A DNA stretch of 33,331 nucleotides from assembly GCA_002724675.1 (NCBI GenBank), contig PBPL01000150.1:1-33331 (forward strand), written 5' to 3'. The notes under the pieces are model-generated. The model worked only from the letters and a program-made list of their open reading frames with translations, was not told the DNA's origin and did not search any database. The translations under genes were made by a program, and so were the position numbers. The stretch's first letter is position 1. Every line of letters begins with the position of its first letter. The DNA is from Deltaproteobacteria bacterium. Its GTDB lineage: Bacteria; Myxococcota_A; UBA796; UBA9615. Of this stretch, positions 25,066-32,398 are shown piece by piece.

Positions 25066-25689
25066 ATGGACCCTACTGAGATGACCACATCAAGATGGCA
25101 AGGGACCGGCAAGGCGCTGCTCGTCGTGCTGTTTGTCGGCGCCACGATGTACACAGTGCCTAGACCCCAAGCACTCGCCCACTCGATCGATTCCGATGAG
25201 TTGGCGGCTCCGCCGCAGGCCCCCGGCATGTCGGCTCATTCCGATCCTGACCTCACGCTCAACAAGACGTGCCCGGGCAAGGCCTCGGCCAGTCAGTTGA
25301 CCAGTCGACTCCCCAGCTATGCCAAAGAGTTGGTCCTGTTGTGGCCACGAACGGGAAAACGAATGGACAACGGCTCTTGCGTCACGGTTTCCCGGCTGAC
25401 CGTCATCAACCATCAAGGGACGCCCTTGACGGTCTCTTTTCTGCAATACGAGCGCCCTGTACCCGATACGCCGCGAGACTTCCGCTTGCTAGAGAACCAG
25501 ACCCCACCCAGGGCGGTTTTCGAGGTTCTTCCCGAGGAAAGCCATCCCCAGATCCTCGTCGAAGTGGCAGGGTCACCGTCCACCTCCAGAGACACCCTAG
25601 AGGCCGTCCTGGATTTTCTCGATGCCCAAGCAGCGGTGTTAGCCCTCATCGACAACGGCGAACGTCCTGCTAAGGTCCCGAAGCCATGA
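25066..25689 (+). CDS. Exported protein of unknown function, coupled to the Cas6-like gene
   Basis: 207 residues. One N-terminal hydrophobic segment (about 17-32) acts as signal peptide or anchor, with possible cleavage near ALAHS. The mature part has two Cys (CPGKAS, GSCVTV), likely a disulfide, a strand region (VTVSRLTVINHQGTPLTV) and a helical C-terminus. No family is recognised. Its stop overlaps the Cas6-like start (ATGA), which implies translational coupling. It is odd that an apparently exported protein is coupled to an RNA-processing RAMP protein. Confidence 0.75.
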   Translation: MDPTEMTTSRWQGTGKALLVVLFVGATMYTVPRPQALAHSIDSDELAAPPQAPGMSAHSDPDLTLNKTCPGKASASQLTSRLPSYAKELVLLWPRTGKRMDNGSCVTVSRLTVINHQGTPLTVSFLQYERPVPDTPRDFRLLENQTPPRAVFEVLPEESHPQILVEVAGSPSTSRDTLEAVLDFLDAQAAVLALIDNGERPAKVPKP

Positions 25690-26777
25690 GCAGCGACGAT
25701 CCCCAGGACCCACCGCGGACTCACCGGTGGTTCCGACGTGAGCAACCCGCATCGACGGCACGTCGAGAGGACCACCCAGTCACTGTTCAGGCCCCCTCGG
25801 GCTCCGCACCAGACCCGGAGGCTCTCCAGGAACAGATCTGTGCAGCTCTGGCCGGCTGGCCGGTTGCGACCCTCAAGTTGGTGGGAAGCCTCGAAGAGAA
25901 GGGCAAGATCCCACGCCCACCTGGGCGATTCCTTCGGGCCGTCCTGGGGCACCTCGTCGACACCACACTGTGCACCTGTAGAGGCTATCGCTGCACCTCA
26001 CGAAGCTGTATTGGCCATCAACTTCTGGGCAGACGTGCCCGAGGACCGGACGTCGATGGAGAAGCCTGGTCGCCCCTCGCGGTGCGCGCATCCAATACCA
26101 AGACCGGGGTCTGTCAGAAAGGAGGGCGGATTGGGGCTGAGTTACTGTTTGTGGGACACGAAGCAGTCCGCCAGTTGCCGCGACTCATCGAAGTGCTCAG
26201 AGATCCGCCACCGCCCCCAGAGCAACACCCGCCAATCACCTGGAACACGGTGCAGTACCTTCAGTTGGACGAAGACAGGGAACTTCGCTGGCGCAAGGCC
26301 TCCGAAGATGGTGGGGGCGTTCCTCCACTGGCCCTCGATCTTCTGACCGAACCGCGAGTTCGTAAGGGCCGACTCACCCTCACCTTTCTCAGCCCAACCC
26401 CTCTGGTACGACGTCTTGAGCGCGGTGTGGTGGTGCCTGAACTTCCTCTGGTCATCGACCGAATGACACGAGGCATGGGCGCGTGGATGGGCAGGACTGG
26501 GCACAAGGGCCCCCGGCTGCCGGTAGATGACTTGCTACGCGTAGCATCCGCGGCCCAGCTAGGAGCAGACAACACGCGCACGGTCGATATTCCCGGCCGG
26601 CTCCTGGGTGCCCAGGGCAACGAGCCCGAGGACGACGAATCCCGGGTCCCCAGTCTGATGGGCTCGATCACCTGGAAGGGCGACTTTTCGGGGCTTGCTC
26701 CGCTACTCAGGGCAGTGAACCAGTTGGGTATGGGACCCGGCAAACAGTACGGCCTGGGTGAGGTCAACGTTCGCTGA
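25686..26777 (+). CDS. Cas6-like RAMP protein (solitary)
   Basis: 363 residues. The layout matches Cas6 of the PF10040 type: an N-terminal RAMP entry (GKIPRPPGRFLRAVLGHL, about 73-90) followed by a Cys cluster C96, C98, C103, C108. Next comes LTLTFLSPTPLV (231-241), like the FltP strand that opens the family domain. A C-terminal GSITWKGDFSGLAPLL is followed by the glycine-rich loop LGMGPGKQYGLGEVNV (347-362). Cas6 proteins cut CRISPR precursor RNA; the catalytic His cannot be assigned by eye. There is no CRISPR array or other cas gene in the window. A poorly conserved N-terminal 45 residues is basic and Pro-rich. It may serve an array elsewhere in the genome or be repurposed. Confidence 0.72.
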   Translation: MSSDDPQDPPRTHRWFRREQPASTARREDHPVTVQAPSGSAPDPEALQEQICAALAGWPVATLKLVGSLEEKGKIPRPPGRFLRAVLGHLVDTTLCTCRGYRCTSRSCIGHQLLGRRARGPDVDGEAWSPLAVRASNTKTGVCQKGGRIGAELLFVGHEAVRQLPRLIEVLRDPPPPPEQHPPITWNTVQYLQLDEDRELRWRKASEDGGGVPPLALDLLTEPRVRKGRLTLTFLSPTPLVRRLERGVVVPELPLVIDRMTRGMGAWMGRTGHKGPRLPVDDLLRVASAAQLGADNTRTVDIPGRLLGAQGNEPEDDESRVPSLMGSITWKGDFSGLAPLLRAVNQLGMGPGKQYGLGEVNVR

Positions 26778-26878
26778 GCACGGAATCGGGGCGCCTGTGA
26801 GCGTTTTCCAAAGCCCAGAGGGGGCCGCTTGTGCACCGCAGCGGCTCAGCACAGTCCCCACACTTGAGCTTCGGGCAC

Positions 26879-26884
26879 TACAAT
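26879..26884 (+). promoter_or_regulatory. -10 box TACAAT before the tandem lipoprotein genes
   Basis: TACAAT (five of six) ends 9 nt before ATG 26894. A weak GGGAA lies between, so the mRNA has at most a very short leader. Confidence 0.4.
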
Positions 26885-26893
26885 GGGAACGTC

Positions 26894-27541
26894 ATGATCC
26901 CATCGACCTTCCCCTCAGTTGCTTTGCTCGTCTTGTGGGCGCTGCTTACGGTCGGCTGTACTGAGCCACCAGTGCACATTGATGGATACGACGAGTACGC
27001 CGAAGGCTGTGACACCAACAGCGCACCAGCCATCGCCAACATCGAGCTGAACTCCATTGTCGACGAGACAGAGGACGCCGAGGGCAGCTATATGGTTTCG
27101 TTTCATTTCGACTGGCGCGATCCCAATCCGCCAGACGAGAGCCAGCCACAAAACATGGTCGGCGGCTACATCAGCGTCAACATGCAGGGCTGGGAGCTCA
27201 ACTCCCGTTGGATCGACGAGGACCTTCTACTCAACGGCTGCGCTGCAGGCTCCTTCGAGCTCTACTGCACACCGCTGGGCTATGGACCCGGCTCGACAGG
27301 TTGCTCGGCCGCGACGGCCGCCGACTGCACAACAGGGCAGATCACCTGGCCGATTCGCGGAGGCGATCAAGTGATGGGCGAGGGAACCGAGGTCTTGTTC
27401 GAGATGCGAGTCCGCGACCGGTGTGGAGCAGTATCCAGCGAGAAGAACAACTACGACACCGGCGCCTACATCGTCGGGAGCGGACTGTTCGAACTTCCCG
27501 ACGCCGGTGAGAGCGCTCCTACCGAGGAAACTCCCGAGTAA
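26894..27541 (+). CDS. Lipoprotein, first of a tandem paralogous pair
   Basis: 215 residues from ATG 26894, chosen because it starts a lipoprotein signal (LLTVGC, Cys22); the frame extends to GTG 26831. The mature part contains NSAPAIANIEL, FDWRDPNP, PQNMVGGYISVN, WIDEDLLLNGC, LGYGPGSTGC and MRVRDRCGAVSS. All of these recur in the next gene, so the two arose by duplication. The beta-rich pattern with paired Cys suggests an extracellular Ig-like or carbohydrate-binding-like domain, but no family is recognised. Its stop shares one base with the next start (TAATG). Confidence 0.82.
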   Translation: MIPSTFPSVALLVLWALLTVGCTEPPVHIDGYDEYAEGCDTNSAPAIANIELNSIVDETEDAEGSYMVSFHFDWRDPNPPDESQPQNMVGGYISVNMQGWELNSRWIDEDLLLNGCAAGSFELYCTPLGYGPGSTGCSAATAADCTTGQITWPIRGGDQVMGEGTEVLFEMRVRDRCGAVSSEKNNYDTGAYIVGSGLFELPDAGESAPTEETPE

Positions 27542-28239
27542 TGCTCCTAGGACACTGGCTTCCAGAGCCCCACAGAAACACCAGCGCAGCCTCTGGCGTT
27601 CTTCTGATGGTACTCCTCGGCGCCTGTGGGACACCTGGAGTGATCATCGACAGCTACGACGACCGCGGAGAGAGTTGCTCAGAGAACAGCGCTCCGGCAA
27701 TCGCCAACATCGAGCTGGACTCAGGCGACTCGGCGGGGCTCGAGGGTGCAGAGGACGTTGGTTGGCTCTTGGCTCTTCACTTCGATTGGCAGGACCCAAA
27801 CCCGGCTCAGAACCCCGACCCTCAGAATATGCTCAGTGGGCTCGTCAGCATCAATCTGCTTGACCTGGGGAGTAGCTCCTTTTGGATTGACGAGACCATC
27901 TTGAAGGATGGCTGCCGAGATACGGCCGAGCTGTGCTCGTACTTGGGCTTTGGGCCAGGCGCCACGGGATGCGCTGGCGGCACAGCCGCCGAGTGCACGA
28001 ACGGACAAATCACCGCCGCCATTGCCGGCACGGAAAATCCGATTGCCTACAACACACCCATTTTCTACGAGCTCCGGGTTCGCGACGCTTGTGGAGCCGT
28101 GTCCAGCCTCAAGACAAACTATGAGACAGGACCTTATTTTGTAGGTTCTGGACGCGTCGAGGTTCCCGATGCTGGCGAGTCCGAAGACGACACGGACAGC
28201 GCTGATTCCGAGTCCGATTCGGAGTCCGATTCCGAGTGA
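27541..28239 (+). CDS. Lipoprotein, second of the tandem paralogous pair
   Basis: 232 residues; ATG 27541 overlaps the preceding stop by one base. The signal sequence ends VLLGAC (Cys29). The body aligns with the upstream protein throughout (NSAPAIANIELDS, FDWQDPNP, PQNMLSGLVSIN, WIDETILKDGC, LGFGPGATGC, LRVRDACGAVSS, VPDAGES). It adds a C-terminal Ser/Asp/Glu tail encoded by a 12-bp repeat at 28204-28236. The DNA of the tail also encodes the tail of a convergent minus-strand gene. Function unknown. Confidence 0.82.
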   Translation: MLLGHWLPEPHRNTSAASGVLLMVLLGACGTPGVIIDSYDDRGESCSENSAPAIANIELDSGDSAGLEGAEDVGWLLALHFDWQDPNPAQNPDPQNMLSGLVSINLLDLGSSSFWIDETILKDGCRDTAELCSYLGFGPGATGCAGGTAAECTNGQITAAIAGTENPIAYNTPIFYELRVRDACGAVSSLKTNYETGPYFVGSGRVEVPDAGESEDDTDSADSESDSESDSE

Positions 28240-28454
28240 TCAGGATCGGGCACGGATGTGGCCCGAATCCACAGAGCCACCTCCCTCAGCCACAACAAAG
28301 AACGCACGGATGCCAGCGCGATCAGCAGGTAGCCCAGCGTGCGCTGTGAGTCACTTTCTCGGAAGGTGAAGCCAAAGAACGCGAGGAGGGCAATAGTCAA
28401 CAGGCCCATGGCGAGACGCAGTGGACGAGGCATCCTTGCTATGGTCGCGCGCAT
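28134..28454 (-). CDS. Small two-TM membrane protein, 106 aa, overlapping the convergent lipoprotein gene
   Basis: Two hydrophobic segments (LAMGLLTIALLAFFGF; LGYLLIALASVRSLLWL) follow a basic N-terminus, then a Ser/Asp/Glu-rich tail. Codon third positions are GC-rich. This frame fills the 28240-28452 gap that no plus-strand gene explains. Start ATG 28454 has GAGGG about 5 nt upstream; ATG 28433 is an alternative. Its last third (28134-28239) is antisense to the end of the plus-strand lipoprotein gene, and its start overlaps the glycosyltransferase start by 2 bp. A real gene is likely but unproven; function unknown. Confidence 0.55.
   Translation of the reverse strand: MRATIARMPRPLRLAMGLLTIALLAFFGFTFRESDSQRTLGYLLIALASVRSLLWLREVALWIRATSVPDPDHSESDSESDSESALSVSSSDSPASGTSTRPEPTK
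28204..28236. repeat. 12-bp tandem repeat coding acidic Ser tails on both strands
   Basis: Two and three-quarter copies of GATTCCGAGTCC. Plus reads Asp-Ser-Glu-Ser and minus reads Ser-Asp-Ser-Glu in the frames of the two convergent genes. Confidence 0.8.
28440..28445 (+). promoter_or_regulatory. -10-like TATGGT directly before a start codon
   Basis: TATGGT ends 7 nt before ATG 28453 and no ribosome site is present, so the glycosyltransferase mRNA is probably leaderless. Confidence 0.4.
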
Positions 28455-29184
28455 GCGTTCCCTCTCGGTCATCATGTTCGCATACAACGAACAGGAAAAT
28501 GTGGGCCCCTGCATGCTCGAAGCGCTCAGCTTCCTAGAGCAGGCCACCGACGAATATGAGTTGATCGTAGTCGACGACGGATCCTCGGACGATACAGCCG
28601 AAGCGGCTCGCGCCATCGCCACACGCCATCCCGACCACGTGCAGGTTCTAACCTATCGTCCCAACCGTGGCATAGGCGGCGCGCTGAAGACCGGCTTTGC
28701 CGCCGCAACCAAAGAGTGGGTCACCTGCCTTCCTGCCGATGGCCAGGTCCCCCCACAAGAACTGGAGAAGCTCTTTAGCGCCATTGAGAGTGACTCGAGC
28801 CTCGATCTGATCACCTGCCACTTTCCCGACCGGTTCAAAGAGGCTGACAATCTTCTTCGCAAAGTCCTTAGTCGGGGGCTTCGCGTGATCCTTTGGGCTG
28901 CCACTGGGGTAGACCGCAAGATGGACGGTGTCTACTTGATCCCCCGAGAGGCTGCCCAGAATCTTCCTCTACAGAGCGAAACGTTCTTTCTGAATCTAGA
29001 GCTTCCCATTCGTGCAATCCGCTCCGGTCTCAACCCTGGGGAGACGACGATGCACATTCGCCCCCGCATGGCTGGAACCAGCAAGGTGCTCAACTTCGGG
29101 CGCATGCGCCGGGTCTTTAGCGAGACCGTCCGTCTTGGGTGGGAGCTGCGGGGCCCCGGAGGCTCCAGAGGAGAAGGAAAGTGA
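28453..29184 (+). CDS. Family 2 glycosyltransferase
   Basis: 243 residues from ATG 28453. The GT-A fold signature is clear: [12 protein letters not shown] (6-17), the nucleotide-binding [10 protein letters not shown] (38-47), [14 protein letters not shown] (69-82), then LPADGQVPP (93-101), which stands where related enzymes have the DxD/DxDLQ metal motif. The pattern is closest to the DPM1/ArnC-like polyprenyl-phosphate or dolichyl-phosphate sugar transferases, although no C-terminal TM helices are seen. It transfers a sugar from a nucleotide sugar to an unknown acceptor. Its stop overlaps the APS kinase start, so a sulfated surface glycan is a reasonable but unproven guess. Confidence 0.88.
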   Translation: MRSLSVIMFAYNEQENVGPCMLEALSFLEQATDEYELIVVDDGSSDDTAEAARAIATRHPDHVQVLTYRPNRGIGGALKTGFAAATKEWVTCLPADGQVPPQELEKLFSAIESDSSLDLITCHFPDRFKEADNLLRKVLSRGLRVILWAATGVDRKMDGVYLIPREAAQNLPLQSETFFLNLELPIRAIRSGLNPGETTMHIRPRMAGTSKVLNFGRMRRVFSETVRLGWELRGPGGSRGEGK

Positions 29185-29786
29185 CCGACCGTCCACGCTC
29201 CACGAACCTCACTCCCGACTTGAGCCGGGTCAGCCCCTCGGCCCGAAGGACACTGCTCGGCCATAGTGCCGCCTGCATCTGGCTGACGGGGCTCTCAGGC
29301 TCCGGAAAGTCCACCGTCGCGAGGGCCGCTGAAGAGACACTGATCGCACGAGGCTCGCTCGCATACGTCCTGGATGGCGACAATCTAAGGGGAGGACTCA
29401 ACCGAGACCTGACCTTCTCACCGGAAGATCGGGCTGAAAATATCCGACGCATCGGCGAGGTAGCCAACCTCTTCGTGGACGCTGGCATCATCGTGATTTG
29501 CGCGTTCATCAGCCCCTATCGAGCCGATCGCGACCAGGTACGCGCCACTGTGGGGGCATCGTTCATCGAGGTGTTCTTGAACCCGAGCCTTGAGGTATGC
29601 GAGGAGCGAGATCCCAAAGGCCTGTATGCCAAAGCGAGGAGCGGCGCTATCCCCAACTTCACCGGTGTAAGCGCTCCCTACGAGGCGCCCGAGAGACCGG
29701 AACTTGAGCTGGACACGGGTAGCTTGTCCATCGACGAAGCCACGGAGTCCCTCGTCCGGTTGTTGGAGACTCGAGCCATTCTCTGA
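29181..29786 (+). CDS. cysC: Adenylylsulfate (APS) kinase
   Basis: 201 residues from GTG 29181, which overlaps the glycosyltransferase stop (GTGA) and has AGGAGAAGGA upstream. The CysC signature set is complete: P-loop GLSGSGKST (37-45), [41 protein letters not shown] and [12 protein letters not shown]. The enzyme phosphorylates adenosine phosphosulfate to PAPS, the sulfate donor, in the cytoplasm. There is no sulfate adenylyltransferase in the window and no fusion to CysN. Placement after a glycosyltransferase suggests PAPS for a sulfotransferase acting on glycans, rather than general sulfur assimilation; this is inference. Confidence 0.95.
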   Translation: MTDRPRSTNLTPDLSRVSPSARRTLLGHSAACIWLTGLSGSGKSTVARAAEETLIARGSLAYVLDGDNLRGGLNRDLTFSPEDRAENIRRIGEVANLFVDAGIIVICAFISPYRADRDQVRATVGASFIEVFLNPSLEVCEERDPKGLYAKARSGAIPNFTGVSAPYEAPERPELELDTGSLSIDEATESLVRLLETRAIL

Positions 29787-29917
29787 CCTACTCAGAGGGG
29801 CAACCGGGCATCACCACCGATCGCGGCAGCAACTCCATTCACATGCTGGGTCCCCAGATCCGGGGAACACCGTAGCTGGCATCCACGCTCCACCGGCCAA
29901 CGACGCCGGCCAGAACG

Positions 29918-29962
29918 ACAATCCCCCGCGCCGGTTTCCCGACGCGGGGGATTGTTGTTTTT
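29918..29962 (+). terminator. Strong intrinsic terminator after the APS kinase
   Basis: A perfect 13-bp stem (29918-29930 with 29943-29955, arm ACAATCCCCCGCG) encloses a 12-nt loop that can pair further. It is followed by a T-rich run (TTTTT at 29958-29962). It lies about 130 bp after the stop at 29786 and 27 bp beyond the stop of the minus-strand lipoprotein gene, so it may serve both. Two smaller hairpins lie between 29847 and 29912. Confidence 0.85.
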
Positions 29963-29981
29963 GTTCTAACGAACCCTGCTG

Positions 29982-31811
29982 CTACAGCGTGCAGACGAAG
30001 GTGTCGAGGCTCTCGCACTCAGCACCTTGGGCCGCCTCGTCGCCGCACTCCGCGCCACCAGCACCCTGGGTGCTGAAGCTGGCGGAGTCGCAGAGGTTGT
30101 CACCAGAGCCAACCTGAACGGTCACATCCGTGCCGCCCGGTACGCTGGCGCAGTAACTACCATCCGTGTTCGTCATCGTGCTGTACACGCGGACGTCGGG
30201 GTAGGCCTCGTCGAATACCTCGACAAGGATGTTCCCTGCCGCGTTTCCGTTGATGACCACATCACCGTGTGCACAGGATGTCGACGTGTAGGGCCGCATG
30301 ATTGCCACGTTGGAGCAACCACCTTGGCAGTCAGGCAGACCGGGCTGCGCGTACATACGCACAGGCTGGTAACCGGCCTGGTCCTGCTCGGTCAGCACGA
30401 AGACATCGGTCGTTTGGAATACGGGCACCGTCAGGCAGAAGCTGCCATCATCGGCGGTCGTAGCGACACCACCATTGGGACTCACCACCTGCATTCCGCC
30501 GATAGCGGAGTTCGTGGAATCCACCACAACACCCGAGACGCAGGTCTGAATGTCGACAGGGATCGTACCCAGGTCTGTGCAGGTCTGAACACCAAGGCTG
30601 CAGCTCGCTTGCCCCGCCGGGATCGTCACCGGATCAGTGCGCTGCGTGGCCGTCTGACCAGAGATCGAGTAGGAGATCTCGGCCCAAACCGTCTCGCCAT
30701 TCTTGACCTCGAGGCAGAAACTGCCGTCTTGTCCCGTGCGAGCCGTCGTCGTGGAGGTATAGGTGATACCGACGGCGCGAACTGTCGCACCACTCTTGGC
30801 AGCACCCTGTACGTCCGTGACAACACCCGTCAGGCAGCCATGCGTAGAGATGGGCTGGTCGCAGTTCCACGTGGAGAAGTGCGGAGCCTCGAAGTTCCAG
30901 TACAACTCGCCGTCGTCACCCAGGACGACGGTACCGGAGCCCTCTTCGACCCACTTACCAGTCTCTTCGTCGTAGCTCCACGCGGGAATCACGGTCCCGA
31001 CTTCGGGAGCGGTACCCAGGTCCTGAACCACCACAGGCAGCACGATGCTGGAGGAGCTGTCACCCAATTCGAGTTCTTGCCCATCCGCACCGGTCAGGTT
31101 GACCTGAAGCATGCCAAACGACTCAAGCACCTGGCCGGCGCCGTCCGTATCAACGGCGGTGAAGTCGCCAGGAACAGCGAAGATCTCGTTACCGTTGTCC
31201 ATGTCGGACACGAGGTCATAAAACGTTGCTTCGACTGTGACATCTCCGCTGTAGGCGACGCCATCAGCATCGACGAAGTTGTCAGCGGGCAGAGAGACGG
31301 TCGGGCCGCCATCCTCAACCTCAAAGTCCAAACCCGCGGTCGAGGAGAACGTCTGAAGGAAGTCCACCATAGCCAGGGTCTGGATCAGGGTGTTCTCCAC
31401 ATCTTCCAATACGTCGAAAGGAGTCTGAGTAAAGGCGTAACCACTCTTCACGAAGTCGACCAGGATGCGCTCACCCGGGTCGATGTCTGTAATGCTGAAG
31501 CGACCATCCACATCGGATGTGCCACTAGCACCATTGGACGTTGTTACCGCGACGTCGGCTACCGGGTTGCCCAGGGCATCCCGTACTACACCCGAGAGCG
31601 TAGTGCCTAGGTCGGCGTTGGTCTGGTCGTCGTCGTCACCCGTCGCATTGCTGTCATCACCCGTGCCACTCACAGGATCTACATTGTCATCTGCCGGGTT
31701 GAAGCCGCTATCGGCCACACAACCGGGCATCAGGGGTACAGCCAACAGGCCAGCAGCACCAAGAGTCAGGAGGAAATTGTCCCACCTACTCTTTGCCGTA
31801 TTCGTTGCCAT
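29982..31811 (-). CDS. Large lipoprotein with carboxypeptidase-regulatory-like and CILP/FAM171-like domains
   Basis: 609 residues from ATG 31811, which has a perfect AGGAGG upstream. The signal sequence ends PLMPGC (Cys31); an Asp-rich linker follows. Residues about 70-150 are a CarboxypepD_reg-like beta-sandwich (LSGVVRDALGNPVADVAV, DGRFSITDI). Residues about 165-320 match the animal CILP/FAM171 layout: SLPADNFVDADGVAYSGDV, AVPGDFTAV, SFGMLQVNL, AWSYDEETGKWVEEG, HFSTWNCDQP. Three more regulatory-type domains follow (about 325-400, 425-500, 525-585), each with TxDGSFC/TDGSYC, the Cys replacing the usual hydrophobic. Known for such domains: adhesion or stalk modules. A partner is unknown. Last residues ESLDTFVCTL. 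Confidence 0.82.
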   Translation of the reverse strand: MATNTAKSRWDNFLLTLGAAGLLAVPLMPGCVADSGFNPADDNVDPVSGTGDDSNATGDDDDQTNADLGTTLSGVVRDALGNPVADVAVTTSNGASGTSDVDGRFSITDIDPGERILVDFVKSGYAFTQTPFDVLEDVENTLIQTLAMVDFLQTFSSTAGLDFEVEDGGPTVSLPADNFVDADGVAYSGDVTVEATFYDLVSDMDNGNEIFAVPGDFTAVDTDGAGQVLESFGMLQVNLTGADGQELELGDSSSSIVLPVVVQDLGTAPEVGTVIPAWSYDEETGKWVEEGSGTVVLGDDGELYWNFEAPHFSTWNCDQPISTHGCLTGVVTDVQGAAKSGATVRAVGITYTSTTTARTGQDGSFCLEVKNGETVWAEISYSISGQTATQRTDPVTIPAGQASCSLGVQTCTDLGTIPVDIQTCVSGVVVDSTNSAIGGMQVVSPNGGVATTADDGSFCLTVPVFQTTDVFVLTEQDQAGYQPVRMYAQPGLPDCQGGCSNVAIMRPYTSTSCAHGDVVINGNAAGNILVEVFDEAYPDVRVYSTMTNTDGSYCASVPGGTDVTVQVGSGDNLCDSASFSTQGAGGAECGDEAAQGAECESLDTFVCTL

Positions 31812-31934
31812 CTCTTGCCTCCTATTTAGTTGCCCCACGTTGCCATGGAGCTTTTCATTTCACGCCCATGTTCAAAGGGCGCTTGTTTCTCGAGCACCCC
31901 CGGAGGGGCGCAAACCCAAAAAAGTTGATGCGTT
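31812..31934 (-). promoter_or_regulatory. Structured 5' leader of the CILP/FAM171-like lipoprotein gene
   Basis: About 123 nt between the predicted start of transcription and the ATG. It contains a 7-bp hairpin capped by a UCCG (UNCG-type) tetraloop (31911-31894), then GCGCCC-N9-GGGCGT, then AGGAGG next to the start. A T-run precedes rather than follows the first hairpin, so it is not a terminator. No known riboswitch is recognised. Confidence 0.4.
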
Positions 31935-31940
31935 GTGGAA

Positions 31941-31970
31941 ATTCTAATCGGCCTATTCACACCCCGTCAA
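31941..31970 (-). promoter_or_regulatory. Sigma70-type promoter of the CILP/FAM171-like lipoprotein gene
   Basis: On the minus strand TTGACG (31970-31965, five of six) and TAGAAT (31946-31941, five of six) are 18 bp apart, the best -35/-10 pair seen in the window. Confidence 0.6.
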
Positions 31971-32398
31971 TCTTTTCTTGACAATTCCTTGGCATTTGCC
32001 GCTAAACCATCGACAAATCCAACCCTCGTCTCCCTCTCGTGTGTCACCCAACGCAACGCCGGGTGAGCCGAGTTATATCCCTGGTGGTCACTTCCGATTG
32101 TGGGCTCAGTCCACCTTCTGGGCCCAACAGTTCAACATCCGCGCGGCAGTGGTGTCCACAGGCACACCACCTGCCCTTGCTTTTCATACCACGCGCGCGT
32201 GAGTGAAGTAAGAAAGAATCGAGTCACTGTCAGACCCCGTGGAGTCTTTTGCGACCGTACTGCTGCTCGGCAACAACCCACAGCTGATAGCCAAGCGTGG
32301 TTTTTCTTGCCCTCGTGGGCAGCACACACACTGAAATCTTGACGCTGTGGCCGTAAATCCTTGATCATGGAAGCAGGCTGGAAATCGGGGGAGAGCTG
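31971..32398. other. Noncoding gap of about 430 bp
   Basis: No gene is supported in the 587 bp between 31811 and the start at 32399. Beyond the minus leader and promoter it holds a plus-strand TTGACA at 31979 without a good -10 and small hairpins (GGTGT-N8-ACACC near 32155). An imperfect hairpin near 32235-32250 is followed by TTTT, and TGCCC-TCGT-GGGCA lies near 32308-32321. A short plus-strand RNA is possible but not shown. The candidate promoter for the zinc-ribbon gene is at 32339-32368. Confidence 0.4.
32339..32368 (+). promoter_or_regulatory. Candidate promoter of the zinc-ribbon gene
   Basis: TTGACG (32339-32344), 18 bp, GATCAT (32363-32368, four of six). The leader would be about 24 nt with GGGGAG before GTG 32399. 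Confidence 0.35.

Noticed and set aside
30027-31610. 527-aa plus-strand open frame
   Set aside because: Antisense to the 609-aa lipoprotein, which has a promoter, AGGAGG, lipobox and recognisable domains; the frame itself shows no domain.
31979-32007. TTGACA on plus as promoter of a small RNA
   Set aside because: The hexamer is perfect but the 17-bp-spaced -10 (GCTAAA) is poor and no clear terminator or structure follows.
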